This document shows positions 1 through 6,663 of a stretch of DNA of 12,312 bases, one piece after another (within the stretch, counting starts at the first letter, position 1; every line of letters starts with the position of its first letter). The notes below the pieces were generated by a model. It was not told the origin of the DNA. It saw only the letters and a program-made list of their open reading frames with translations, and made no database searches. The stretch is from assembly GCA_020846105.1 (NCBI GenBank), contig JADLEN010000296.1, positions 1-12,312 on the forward strand, read 5' to 3'. The stretch comes from Chitinophagaceae bacterium (GTDB taxonomy: Bacteria; Bacteroidota; Bacteroidia; Chitinophagales; Chitinophagaceae). Position numbers and translations under genes: made by a program.

Positions 1-5
1 AACCA

Positions 6-539
6 ATGCCCCCAACTCAATGGGCAATAGACCCTACACATTCTGACATAGGCTTTAAGGTAAAGCACATGATGTTTACCAACGTATCGGGCAAATTTGA
101 TGGTTTTGAGGCCAGCGCCGAAACCGAAGAAGAAAACTTTGAAGGTGCAAAAATTAGCTTCTCGGCAGATGCTAGCAGCGTAAACACAGGCAACGCCGAC
201 CGTGATAAACACCTAGCGAGTGGCGATTTTTTTGATGCAGCACAATTTCCTAAATTGAGCTTTCAATCTACAGCGTTCAAAAAGGTGAATGACGACAATT
301 ATGAATTGCACGGCGATTTATCTTTGCACGGAATTACAAAAAACGTACAATTGGCGGTAGAATATGGAGGCATAGGCAAAGACCCTTGGGGCAATACCAA
401 AGCGGGTTTCAGTGTTTCGGGCAAGTTCAACAGAAAAGATTTTGGACTGAGCTGGAATGCTGCACTAGAAACAGGTGGTGTGCTAGTGAGCGAAGAAGTT
501 CGCGTATATGCAGAAATACAATTGGTGAAACAAGCTTAA
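6..539 (+). CDS. YceI-family lipid-binding-like protein, cytoplasmic form
   Basis: The 177-residue product opens with WAIDPTHSDIGFKVKHMM, the typical first strand of YceI proteins. The rest follows the family plan: a GKF(D) turn near residue 29, an SxNTGNADRDKHL segment near 58-68, DFFDAAQFPKLSF near 73-85, a LHGITKNV segment near 108-115, and a final strand ending EVRVYAEIQL. The YceI fold is a lipocalin-like beta barrel that can hold isoprenoid or amphiphilic ligands, but the physiological role of most members is unknown. There is no signal peptide, unlike the periplasmic E. coli form, so a cytoplasmic location is inferred. The ATG at 6 has only 5 bases before it in the window; it is preferred because it puts the conserved W-x-I-D about six residues in, as usual. 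The next gene starts 6 bp after the stop, so the two are probably cotranscribed. Confidence 0.9.
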   Translation: MPPTQWAIDPTHSDIGFKVKHMMFTNVSGKFDGFEASAETEEENFEGAKISFSADASSVNTGNADRDKHLASGDFFDAAQFPKLSFQSTAFKKVNDDNYELHGDLSLHGITKNVQLAVEYGGIGKDPWGNTKAGFSVSGKFNRKDFGLSWNAALETGGVLVSEEVRVYAEIQLVKQA

Positions 540-545
540 AAATAA

Positions 546-899
546 ATGGACAGAATACAAATACTCGTTGTGGGCAGGAACAAAGAAATTGTTCCTGTAC
601 TGCAACGATTGATAGACAAGAACGAAGCCTGGCAATGCACTGCCACTTACGAAGACGAAGAAGCCATACTAGCCTTTCAGCAAATGCAATACGATATAGT
701 GCTGCTAAGTAGCGGTATAGAAGAAGAAAGCGAAACCAAGCTGCGCAATATTTTTCAGTTTCAGCAGCCCGAGATTATCATCATTCAGCACTATGGTGGT
801 GGTAGTGGCTTGTTGGAAAACGAAATCCGTCAGGCGCTGGACCAACGTGATGCAGATAACAAAGCACGGTTTAATTTTTTTAAGGGCAGCTTCAATTAA
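546..899 (+). CDS. Small protein with a degenerate response-regulator receiver-like fold
   Basis: The 117-residue product has the alternating strand/helix pattern of a receiver domain: strand ILVVG (6-10), a helix, strand YDIVLL (49-54), and strand EIIIIQHY (76-83). The catalytic positions are not conserved. The acidic pair after strand 1 is replaced by G-R, the expected phospho-acceptor Asp after DIVLL is Ser55, and no C-terminal Lys-Pro motif is seen. If the assignment is right, it cannot be phosphorylated in the usual way. There is no output domain; the tail (KARFNFFKGSF) is short and basic/aromatic. It follows the YceI gene by 6 bp and ends 4 bp from the convergent acyltransferase gene. 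The fold call rests on pattern only, and another small Rossmann-like protein is possible. That it is a real gene is fairly sure from its tight operon spacing and clean reading frame. Confidence 0.7.
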   Translation: MDRIQILVVGRNKEIVPVLQRLIDKNEAWQCTATYEDEEAILAFQQMQYDIVLLSSGIEEESETKLRNIFQFQQPEIIIIQHYGGGSGLLENEIRQALDQRDADNKARFNFFKGSFN

Positions 900-900
900 G

Positions 901-926
901 GGCTTATCCGTTTTTTAGCGGATGCC
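901..926. terminator. Weak hairpin at a convergent gene junction
   Basis: The bases ATCCG at 906-910 pair with CGGAT at 919-923 around a T-rich loop, and GGC (901-903) can pair with GCC (924-926) across a 2-base bulge. The hairpin sits at the 4-bp gap between two tail-to-tail genes and covers the last codons of the minus-strand gene. It has no clear U-tract on either side, so a terminator role is only a weak suggestion. Confidence 0.25.
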
Positions 927-2052
927 TTTCTTCCCAAGCGCCTTCTTGCTCGTGTTGGAGGTTTATTTTACTATTGACCAAGGCTCGGATACATACATTG
1001 CCTACAAACAAAAAAGTGGGCAAGTAGCGTGGCGTGCAGCCTAGGCGGGCTTTGGCTTCTAGTGCCGTACGGCCAAGATTAAGTTTTTGTTTTTGGTGCA
1101 GTATGGCTTGCTCTATACTAAAATAAAGAATGTTGAAGTACAGGCTCAGCGCAGCATTGCGCTCATAATCGAAGCCTATATAAAACATATCGAAACAGCT
1201 AGCGTGCAGCCATGCCGATGCAAAAGCCACCATGTTTTCTCCTTCATAAAAGGCCCACACCTTTAACGTAGCATCATACTTCTTTTTTAGCTCGGGCAAA
1301 AAAGCCTCGTTGAGCAGTCCTAAGCTTACAGCTTGGCGGCTGCTTACCTGCTTGTACAAGGCATAAAGCTTGCTGGCATTGGCACTTACCGCTTCGGCGT
1401 TCAATTCTTTTATAGTAAGCGTACTAGCCGCAGCACGCACTTTGCGCAGCTTTTGGGCATACTTGTGTTTTAATGCTTTTTCATAATCGTCAAAGCTAGT
1501 CCAGTCTTTGGGCAGTAGCATTTCCATAGATATGTCGTTGCGGAGCTGGCTATAATGCGGTGCAAAATTCTGGAAATAAGGTACCAAATCTTGCGGCACA
1601 TCTTTGATAAGGGTGGCCATAGCACCACTCTCTTTGGCCACAGCTTGTATCATAGCTTCGTAAGCACGGTAGGCCTGTAAATGGCTAAGGTCTGTGGTAT
1701 AAAAATTACTGATATCGTGCCGAAACAAATGGCCCGCTATGAGCAAGCTAGGCTTAAAAATATTGAGGCACACAGGCGCTATACTGGCCTGGTAGCCACC
1801 TAGCAAGCCCGTGTTTAGGTGCTTTGGCAGCACATTCAACTGTTGAAAATAAGCAAGTGCTTCGGGCTTGGTCTCTGTGCCGTACAAGGCATAGTAGCAG
1901 CGCAGGTCGGGCAGGTGTATATGCTCATAAAGGCTTAGTGCATCGCTACGTAGGGCATGGCCTTGGGGCAATGCAGCATCCCAACTAGCAGGCAATTGGC
2001 TACTACTTGTATATATCTTTAGGGCTTGGCGTTTGCTACACTTTATTTTCAT
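904..2052 (-). CDS. FemAB/GNAT-like acyltransferase family protein
   Basis: The product from the chosen start is 382 residues. The C-terminal half looks like the acetyltransferase domain of the FemAB/BioF2-type GNAT superfamily: a basic stretch with Y-AQKLRKVR after FDDYEKALKHK, a LYALYKQVSSRQ helix, the strand VWAFYEGENMVAFASAW, then YIGFDYERNAALSLYFNILYFSIEQAI and LNLGRTALEAKARLGCTPRY. In this superfamily the last segment helps bind the acyl donor. The substrate cannot be read from sequence; cell-wall, amino-acid or lipid acylation are all possible. A longer frame begins at a TTG at 2070, but the ATG at 2052 is preferred because it is a standard start and the intervening residues look like untranslated leader. 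The gene lies 80 bp downstream of the lipid-kinase gene on the same strand and may be the last gene of that unit. No signal peptide is seen. Confidence 0.75.
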   Translation of the reverse strand: MKIKCSKRQALKIYTSSSQLPASWDAALPQGHALRSDALSLYEHIHLPDLRCYYALYGTETKPEALAYFQQLNVLPKHLNTGLLGGYQASIAPVCLNIFKPSLLIAGHLFRHDISNFYTTDLSHLQAYRAYEAMIQAVAKESGAMATLIKDVPQDLVPYFQNFAPHYSQLRNDISMEMLLPKDWTSFDDYEKALKHKYAQKLRKVRAAASTLTIKELNAEAVSANASKLYALYKQVSSRQAVSLGLLNEAFLPELKKKYDATLKVWAFYEGENMVAFASAWLHASCFDMFYIGFDYERNAALSLYFNILYFSIEQAILHQKQKLNLGRTALEAKARLGCTPRYLPTFLFVGNVCIRALVNSKINLQHEQEGAWEERHPLKNG

Positions 2053-2087
2053 AAAAAAGGAGAAGGGCAAAGTAAAGTCTTTTGCCC
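2053..2087 (-). terminator. Possible terminator or leader hairpin between the lipid kinase and acyltransferase genes
   Basis: On the minus strand a 7-bp stem (GGGCAAA at 2087-2081 with TTTGCCC at 2071-2065) closes a 9-base loop. After CTTCTCC it is followed by a run of six T at 2058-2053, directly before the ATG at 2052. It could end or attenuate transcription from nadC and the lipid kinase, or be a leader structure of the acyltransferase gene. The 7-base gap between stem and T-run weakens the terminator reading. Confidence 0.25.
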
Positions 2088-2132
2088 CTCAAGTAATATC
2101 GATGTTTTGTTTTTTAAGATCGCTATAGCATC

Positions 2133-3008
2133 CTAGCCGGGCACTATTACTTTTTGGGCCAATGGCCACACTGCAAACTGCAATACAGGCCCACAAGCTG
2201 TAGCCTCGCCATCTTTCTGAAACAGCTTCAGCCTTGGGTGGCTTATTTCTATTTCTTTGGCTCGGAAACGCTCTACGTACTTACTGCTGAGCAATGTGCC
2301 ACGCAGCATGCGCAAGCCCAAGAAGGCACCCAATATTTTAGGAAATTTATTTACCACCACCACATCTAGCAAGCCATCTGTATAGCTTGCATCTTCGGCT
2401 ATTTTAAAGTTGTAGCCAAATTGCCGGCCGTTGGCCACGCTTATAAAAAAGGCGGTACGCTCATAGGTTTTACCATCTATTTTTAGGCTCCAAGTCCAGT
2501 CGTTGTACAACCACAGATACTTGGTAATAAGCCAGGCATACACTGCTAGGCCACGCCGCTCGCTAGTGTTGAAACGCTTGCACACCAGCGCATCGAAACC
2601 CACACCGGCATTGCTGCCAAACAGTTGCCCGTTTACCTGCCCAATGTCTATATGCTGCACTAGGCCAGCATTTAGCAATGCTATTGCAGCTGCCATATCC
2701 ATAGGTATTTGCAGGGTACGTGCCAGCCCATTGCCCGAGCCCATAGGCACTATGCCTAGCGCCACGCCACTACCTTGTAAGCCCCGTAGCACGTCATTTA
2801 CAGAGCCATCGCCACCTACAGCCACCACCACATCTGCGCCATTTTTTGCAGCCAGCTGTGCTAGCAGCGCACCATGGCCGGCATACTCGGTATATTGTAT
2901 TTCGTAGTTACACGCATCTTTTTGCAGCACAGTATCTATAGTAGCTTGCAATTGCTTGTTGCGCTCTGTGCCTGCCCGGGGGTTTACAATAAATATTATT
3001 TGCCTCAC
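2133..3008 (-). CDS. Diacylglycerol/sphingoid-base kinase family lipid kinase (DAGK catalytic domain)
   Basis: The 291-residue product carries the signatures of the DAGK_cat family: NPRAG at 9-13 (phosphate loop), GGDGSVND at 65-72 (catalytic/nucleotide-binding motif), GSGNGLAR at 90-97, and EDASYTDGLLDV at 205-216, whose acidic residues belong to the metal site seen in DgkB/YegS structures. Such enzymes transfer the ATP gamma-phosphate to a lipid hydroxyl, usually diacylglycerol or, in some Bacteroidota, possibly a sphingoid base; the substrate is not resolved here. Length is normal for soluble bacterial DgkB/YegS-like proteins, and no membrane helix is evident. The start is GTG at 3008: it gives the expected distance to the first motif, and its GTGA sequence overlaps the nadC stop codon by 4 bp, which indicates translational coupling. 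No upstream ATG is available without running deep into nadC. Confidence 0.93.
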   Translation of the reverse strand: MRQIIFIVNPRAGTERNKQLQATIDTVLQKDACNYEIQYTEYAGHGALLAQLAAKNGADVVVAVGGDGSVNDVLRGLQGSGVALGIVPMGSGNGLARTLQIPMDMAAAIALLNAGLVQHIDIGQVNGQLFGSNAGVGFDALVCKRFNTSERRGLAVYAWLITKYLWLYNDWTWSLKIDGKTYERTAFFISVANGRQFGYNFKIAEDASYTDGLLDVVVVNKFPKILGAFLGLRMLRGTLLSSKYVERFRAKEIEISHPRLKLFQKDGEATACGPVLQFAVWPLAQKVIVPG

Positions 3009-3844
3009 GAAACCTGTGCTTTCAGACTCATGTCTAAACTCACAGCCTGGTGTATAAGGGCGCCTACCGATATGAAGTCTACGCCAGCTGCTGCGTAGCT
3101 TTGGATAGTGTCTTTGTTGATACCGCCAGAGGCTTCGGTTTCGTAGCGCCCATCAATGAGCATTACGGCACGCCCAACTGCATCGGCGTCGAAATTGTCG
3201 AACATTATTCTGTGCACGCCACCCTCTTTGAGCACCTGCCTTACATCGGCAATTTTGCGGGTTTCTACTTCTATAGGCAAGTCTAGGTTGTTTGCGGCAA
3301 GGTATTCTTTGGTTTTGGCTATAGCGGCTGCTATGCCGCCACAAAAGTCTATATGATTGTCTTTCAGCATTATCATATCGTATAGGCCCATACGGTGGTT
3401 GCTGCCACCACCTATAAGCACCGCGTCTTTTTCCATTTGCCTAAAAAGTGGTGTGGTTTTGCGGGTGTCCAAGATTTTTGTTTTATACCCTTCTAGTAGT
3501 TTCACATATGTGGCCGTAAGGGTGGCTATACCGCTCATACGCTGCATGCAGTTGAGTACTAGGCGCTCGCCTGTAAGTATGGTGTGTATTTTGGCTTCTA
3601 CCTCAAATGCACGGTCGCCTATTTCCATCCTATCGCCATCTTTTTTTAGCGGGGTAAAAACCGCCTCGGGCTCTAGGTATTCGAAAATATTTTTGGCCAC
3701 TTCCATGCCTGCTAGCACGCCAGGCTCTTTTAGCAGCAACACTGCTTTGCCTTTAGCGTCGGAGGCTATGGCGGCCAATGTGCTGTAATCTCCTGCACCT
3801 ACATCTTCGCGCAGTGCAGCGGCTATAAATTCTAGGTATTTCAT
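3005..3844 (-). CDS. nadC: Nicotinate-nucleotide pyrophosphorylase (carboxylating), quinolinate phosphoribosyltransferase
   Basis: The enzyme converts quinolinate and PRPP to nicotinate mononucleotide, CO2 and pyrophosphate, the third step of de novo NAD synthesis. The 279-residue length is normal. Family motifs are all present in order: LREDVGAGD (11-19), TGERLVLN (91-98), MSGIAT (103-108), DTRKTTP (126-132), EKDAVLIGGGSNHR (138-151), KDNH (161-164), EVET (192-195), MFDNF (214-218), EASGGI (237-242) and ISVGAL (258-263). The TRKT, HR, KDNH, EVE and FDN residues form the substrate and PRPP site in known structures. The ATG at 3844 is the natural start. A perfect TAnnTTTG element lies 29 bases upstream. 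The stop overlaps the GTG start of the lipid kinase gene. The preceding pathway enzyme, nadA, is encoded on the same strand at the right end of the window, 8 kb away. Confidence 0.97.
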   Translation of the reverse strand: MKYLEFIAAALREDVGAGDYSTLAAIASDAKGKAVLLLKEPGVLAGMEVAKNIFEYLEPEAVFTPLKKDGDRMEIGDRAFEVEAKIHTILTGERLVLNCMQRMSGIATLTATYVKLLEGYKTKILDTRKTTPLFRQMEKDAVLIGGGSNHRMGLYDMIMLKDNHIDFCGGIAAAIAKTKEYLAANNLDLPIEVETRKIADVRQVLKEGGVHRIMFDNFDADAVGRAVMLIDGRYETEASGGINKDTIQSYAAAGVDFISVGALIHQAVSLDMSLKAQVS

Positions 3845-3873
3845 TGGTACTATTTATTTTTACTGGTACAGCA

Positions 3874-3881
3874 CAAAGATA
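3874..3881 (-). promoter_or_regulatory. Candidate -7 promoter element for nadC
   Basis: On the minus strand the sequence TATCTTTG matches the Bacteroidota -7 consensus TAnnTTTG exactly. It lies 29 bases upstream of the nadC ATG, giving a short 5' leader. The -33 region is poor: ATG instead of TTG at a 20-base spacing. The element lies in the 185-bp divergent region between nadC and the secreted-protein gene at 4030, which is AT-rich but shows no clear matching element for the plus strand. Confidence 0.5.
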
Positions 3882-4029
3882 TATTTATTAACGTATGGCG
3901 CCATCATTATTCTATCATCATTTGTTATATTGCATCAAAAAAAATTTTCTCGGCTATACTAACGTTTACCCACAAGCCTACGTCTATGTTATTACAAACA
4001 ACTTTTTTTTACTTTTTAAATTTTTTACA

Positions 4030-5850
4030 ATGAAAAAATTAAATCTACTTTTTGCTTTGGCAACAGGGCTCTTCTTCTTGAAGCCCCAGAGCGCTACCGC
4101 ACAGGTTACGGCATTATCAGGATCTTTTTTAGATTCTTCGTTTATCTACTGCAAGTTGCCCAACAACCTTAGCTTCCAATTGGGCGGAACCGTAATAGGT
4201 ACAGGAACAGCTACCGACTCTATAACAGTCAATGTAAACTTTGGCGATGGCTCAGACTCTACATTTAAGCGCCCGATATATTTTGGCTCACCAGGGTATT
4301 TTAATGCCTATCTCTATCACAACTACACCATTGCTGGTACCTACACTGCCCGTATGATAGCTGTAGCACCCAGCGGCGTAAGAGACACTTCTTATAGTAG
4401 CCCTTTTACCCTTAGCAATACTTGCGGCACCCTCAACGGATACCTATATATGGATGCCAACAGCAATTGTGTGAAAGATGCTACTGAAGACTCCTTATAT
4501 TGGACGCCTATAGTAGCCATCAATACCACCACACTAGATACTATGAATTTGGGTTGGGCAGATATTTCCGGATACTATAGCCTTACGCTACCACCTGCCA
4601 ATTACAACATTATACCCAACTACTACTACACTACCGGTGCATGCCTTACCAAAGCCAATACCCTTGCTACGCCTACCTGCCCCACTACTGGTGCTTATAG
4701 CCTTACGGTAGCTTCTGGTGGGTCTTACACCAAAGATTTTGCCTACTCTTGCACAGCACCTACCTTTTACGATGCCAAAATAAACGTTTCGGGCGGTTGC
4801 TTCTTCCCTGGCGACACTACGCTGCTGTATGTTTGGGGCGGCTCTTGGTCTTGGTATTATGCCTCCTCTTGCCTATCTATAGGCATTGGTACTACTGCTA
4901 CTGTTACCCTAGACTCCAAGCTCAGCTACCTATCTGCCTACTACGGTACTACACCTAGCGTATCTGGTGCTACACTTACTTATACGCTCAGCACCGTGGC
5001 CGACCTCAACTTTTTCAACTCAGGAATAGTGGTACAAACCGCTACCACAGCCACTATTGGCGATACCATCCGTATCACAGGCTATATAGCGCCACTTGGC
5101 TCTCTTACAGACCCCAACCTTACCAACAACACCTACAACTACAAAAAAGCAGTGGTTTCTTCTTTCGACCCCAATATCAAAGAAGTATCGCCGCTAGGCA
5201 ATGGCACAGCTGGCTATATCAAAGCCAATGAAGAAATGACCTACACCATCCATTTCCAAAACACTGGTACTGCCGCTGCGCGCAACATCACCATTGCCGA
5301 CGTGATAGATGCCGACCTAGACATCAACAGCATCCACATACTTGGTGCTACACACCAGGCCAATATGTACCGCGAGGGTAGCAAAATAAAATTCCGCTTC
5401 GAAAACATAAACCTACCCGATAGCGGCAGCAACTACGCAGGCAGCATGGGTGCCATCACCTACGCCATCAAGCAGCAGAAAGACCTAGCACCCGGTACCG
5501 AAATGACCAACACGGCCGCTATCTACTTCGACTATAACGACCCCATCATCACCAACACCACCCTCAATACTATTAATATACCTACAAGTATCGAGAATGT
5601 GAACCTTGGCAACACAATGGCAAGCATTTACCCAAACCCTGCCAATACTAGCCTACAAGTGCAGCTCAGCAACAAGCAAGCATTTACCGCTACGATACAC
5701 GACATGCTAGGCCGCGTGGCCTTGACCCAGGGCAGCAACAACGGCACTATGACCATAGACACCCAAAGCCTTACAGACGGCCTATACATCATATCTATAG
5801 CCGATGCCACTGGCCACAAACAAAGCAGCAAAGTACACATCAAGCACTAA
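4030..5850 (+). CDS. Secreted modular surface protein with T9SS type A sorting domain
   Basis: The 606-residue product begins with a clear signal peptide: MKK, a hydrophobic core (LLFALATGLFFL) and a probable cut after ATA-24. Next comes a PKD-like segment (NFGDGSDSTF, then HNYTIAGTYTA, about 70-110) and an SdrD/CnaB-like segment (GYLYMDANSNCVKDATEDS, about 137-155). A domain at about 377-517 starting FDPNIKEVSP and ending YFDYNDPIITN is typical of T9SS cargo (a DUF11-like or DUF7619-type beta domain). The final 75 residues hold IYPNPA (about 533), DMLGR and LTDGLYIISI, the hallmarks of the type A C-terminal sorting signal. Export by Sec then T9SS to the surface or medium is inferred; no enzymatic domain is visible, so adhesion or a structural role is likely. 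The frame stays open up to 3895, but ATG 4030 is chosen because it places the signal peptide at the N-terminus. Confidence 0.9.
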   Translation: MKKLNLLFALATGLFFLKPQSATAQVTALSGSFLDSSFIYCKLPNNLSFQLGGTVIGTGTATDSITVNVNFGDGSDSTFKRPIYFGSPGYFNAYLYHNYTIAGTYTARMIAVAPSGVRDTSYSSPFTLSNTCGTLNGYLYMDANSNCVKDATEDSLYWTPIVAINTTTLDTMNLGWADISGYYSLTLPPANYNIIPNYYYTTGACLTKANTLATPTCPTTGAYSLTVASGGSYTKDFAYSCTAPTFYDAKINVSGGCFFPGDTTLLYVWGGSWSWYYASSCLSIGIGTTATVTLDSKLSYLSAYYGTTPSVSGATLTYTLSTVADLNFFNSGIVVQTATTATIGDTIRITGYIAPLGSLTDPNLTNNTYNYKKAVVSSFDPNIKEVSPLGNGTAGYIKANEEMTYTIHFQNTGTAAARNITIADVIDADLDINSIHILGATHQANMYREGSKIKFRFENINLPDSGSNYAGSMGAITYAIKQQKDLAPGTEMTNTAAIYFDYNDPIITNTTLNTINIPTSIENVNLGNTMASIYPNPANTSLQVQLSNKQAFTATIHDMLGRVALTQGSNNGTMTIDTQSLTDGLYIISIADATGHKQSSKVHIKH

Positions 5851-5872
5851 GCACTTTGCAATAATTTTAGAC

Positions 5873-5909
5873 AAAAAAAAGCCGCTCCACATTGGGGCGG
5901 CTTTTTTTT
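5873..5909. terminator. Bidirectional intrinsic terminator
   Basis: A 16-bp stem (5873-5888 with 5894-5909, one T-G wobble) with core GCCGCTCC/GGGGCGGC and loop ACATT is flanked by eight A on the left and eight T on the right. It therefore works as a Rho-independent terminator on either strand. It lies between the convergent genes ending at 5850 (+) and 5925 (-), so it serves both. Confidence 0.92.
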
Positions 5910-5924
5910 GCTTCGCAAACAATA

Positions 5925-6287
5925 CTACTCATAACACATACACTCATAGCCCCTGTTCTGATACCCCCTAAGGTCGCCCACATTCAAGTTTTCTACACGC
6001 TCCATTTTTATATTCGTGTCTATCATCCGCACCACTACATTGGCCCCCAAAGCACTACTCTTTTCTTCAAAAGCCCTTAGCTCTTGCTTATAGCTCAGGT
6101 CGGCATCCACACTAGAGTCTGCACAAATAATAGCCGCATCCAGCACACTATCCCTACCATACACCACCGCCTGCGCCGTACTACAGCCAGTCCGTATGGT
6201 GCAGTCGCAAGTTTGTTTTCGCCAGCAGCCACTCATTACCATAGCCACCGCCAACACCAGCAGCCCCACCATCATTGTTTTTTTCAT
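5925..6287 (-). CDS. Small cysteine-rich lipoprotein of unknown function
   Basis: The 120-residue product has a lipoprotein signal peptide: MKK, a hydrophobic core (MMVGLLVLAVAMV) and the lipobox MSGC, with Cys21 as the predicted lipidated residue. The mature part has six more cysteines: Cys27 and Cys29 in TCDC, Cys35 in TGC, Cys55, and Cys116 and Cys118 in ECMC next to the C-terminus. This even number and paired spacing suggest disulfides in the periplasm or a metal site; neither is proven. No known domain is recognised. A TTG two codons upstream could extend the frame, but the ATG at 6287 gives the standard M-K-K start. A good Bacteroidota promoter precedes it and the terminator at 5873-5909 follows it, so it is probably a single-gene unit. 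Confidence 0.82.
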   Translation of the reverse strand: MKKTMMVGLLVLAVAMVMSGCWRKQTCDCTIRTGCSTAQAVVYGRDSVLDAAIICADSSVDADLSYKQELRAFEEKSSALGANVVVRMIDTNIKMERVENLNVGDLRGYQNRGYECMCYE

Positions 6288-6315
6288 AGTCAAAAGCTTT
6301 AAAGAAATATCAAAT

Positions 6316-6346
6316 CAAAAATACACAAGCAACACACACCATCCAA
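6316..6346 (-). promoter_or_regulatory. Bacteroidota-type promoter for the lipoprotein gene
   Basis: On the minus strand a TTG (6346-6344) lies 20 bases before TATTTTTG (6323-6316). This fits the Bacteroidota primary sigma factor consensus of a -33 TTG and a -7 TAnnTTTG separated by about 20 bases. The -7 box ends 28 bases before the ATG at 6287. It is the best two-part promoter match noticed in the window. Confidence 0.65.
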
Positions 6347-6427
6347 AAAATCCGCACTAGCCCCGCAGCGCACAGCAGCGCCAGAAAAAAAGCAAATACA
6401 GCCCACCATACCCTCTCTGACGCGCTC

Positions 6428-6469
6428 GCCGAGCTATGGCACACACTAGCCGAGCTATGGCATACACGC
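6428..6469. repeat. Two-copy 21-bp tandem repeat
   Basis: Two adjacent 21-bp units (6428-6448 and 6449-6469) share GCCGAGCTATGGCA and then differ at a few positions (CACACTA against TACACGC). A shortened third start (CCGAGCC) follows. The role is unknown; it may be a slippage product. Confidence 0.75.
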
Positions 6470-6624
6470 ACCGAGCCTCTTTTTGCACATCCCAAGTCTT
6501 TGCCACAGCACCCCACCCATACCCTAGCCTATGCCAATAAAACCCACAAGCAACCCAACAAAAAGCCAGCCCATCCCAACAAAAAAAAACCACATCCAAA
6601 CACTATTCATAAAAGAATATTTAC

Positions 6625-6632
6625 TAATTTTG
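6625..6632 (+). promoter_or_regulatory. Candidate -7 element for the gene at 6664
   Basis: TAATTTTG matches TAnnTTTG exactly and ends 31 bases before the ATG at 6664. No TTG is seen at the expected -33 position, so the call is tentative. Confidence 0.4.
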
Positions 6633-6663
6633 TACAGAGCGCCAAAACACCGCTCCCCCGCAT

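Larger units (their letters stand above)
6288..6663. other. Divergent intergenic region, low complexity, strongly C/A-rich on the plus strand
   Basis: This 376-bp stretch separates the lipoprotein gene from the helical-protein gene. It holds the lipoprotein promoter, a 21-bp tandem duplication at 6428-6469, A-runs with interspersed CCCA/CCAA at about 6540-6600, and a candidate -7 element at 6625-6632. Open frames here are low-complexity and not convincing genes. No RNA gene was recognised. Confidence 0.6.

Noticed and set aside
2053..2070. TTG start at 2070 for the acyltransferase gene
   Set aside because: The ATG six codons further in is a standard start, and the extra residues overlap a hairpin leader.
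3895..4029. 45-residue N-terminal extension of the secreted T9SS protein
   Set aside because: It would bury the signal peptide. The ATG at 4030 gives a standard N-terminal signal sequence.
6480..6488. DnaA-box-like TTTTGCACA (matches TTWTNCACA)
   Set aside because: About one such match is expected by chance on both strands of a window this size, and there is no cluster, so it does not mark an origin.
6310..6516. Minus-strand frame of 68 residues with a hydrophobic C-terminal half
   Set aside because: It starts at GTG, is built partly of the 21-bp repeat, and covers the lipoprotein promoter. Its hydrophobicity follows from the C/A-rich plus strand. A small membrane protein cannot be fully excluded.
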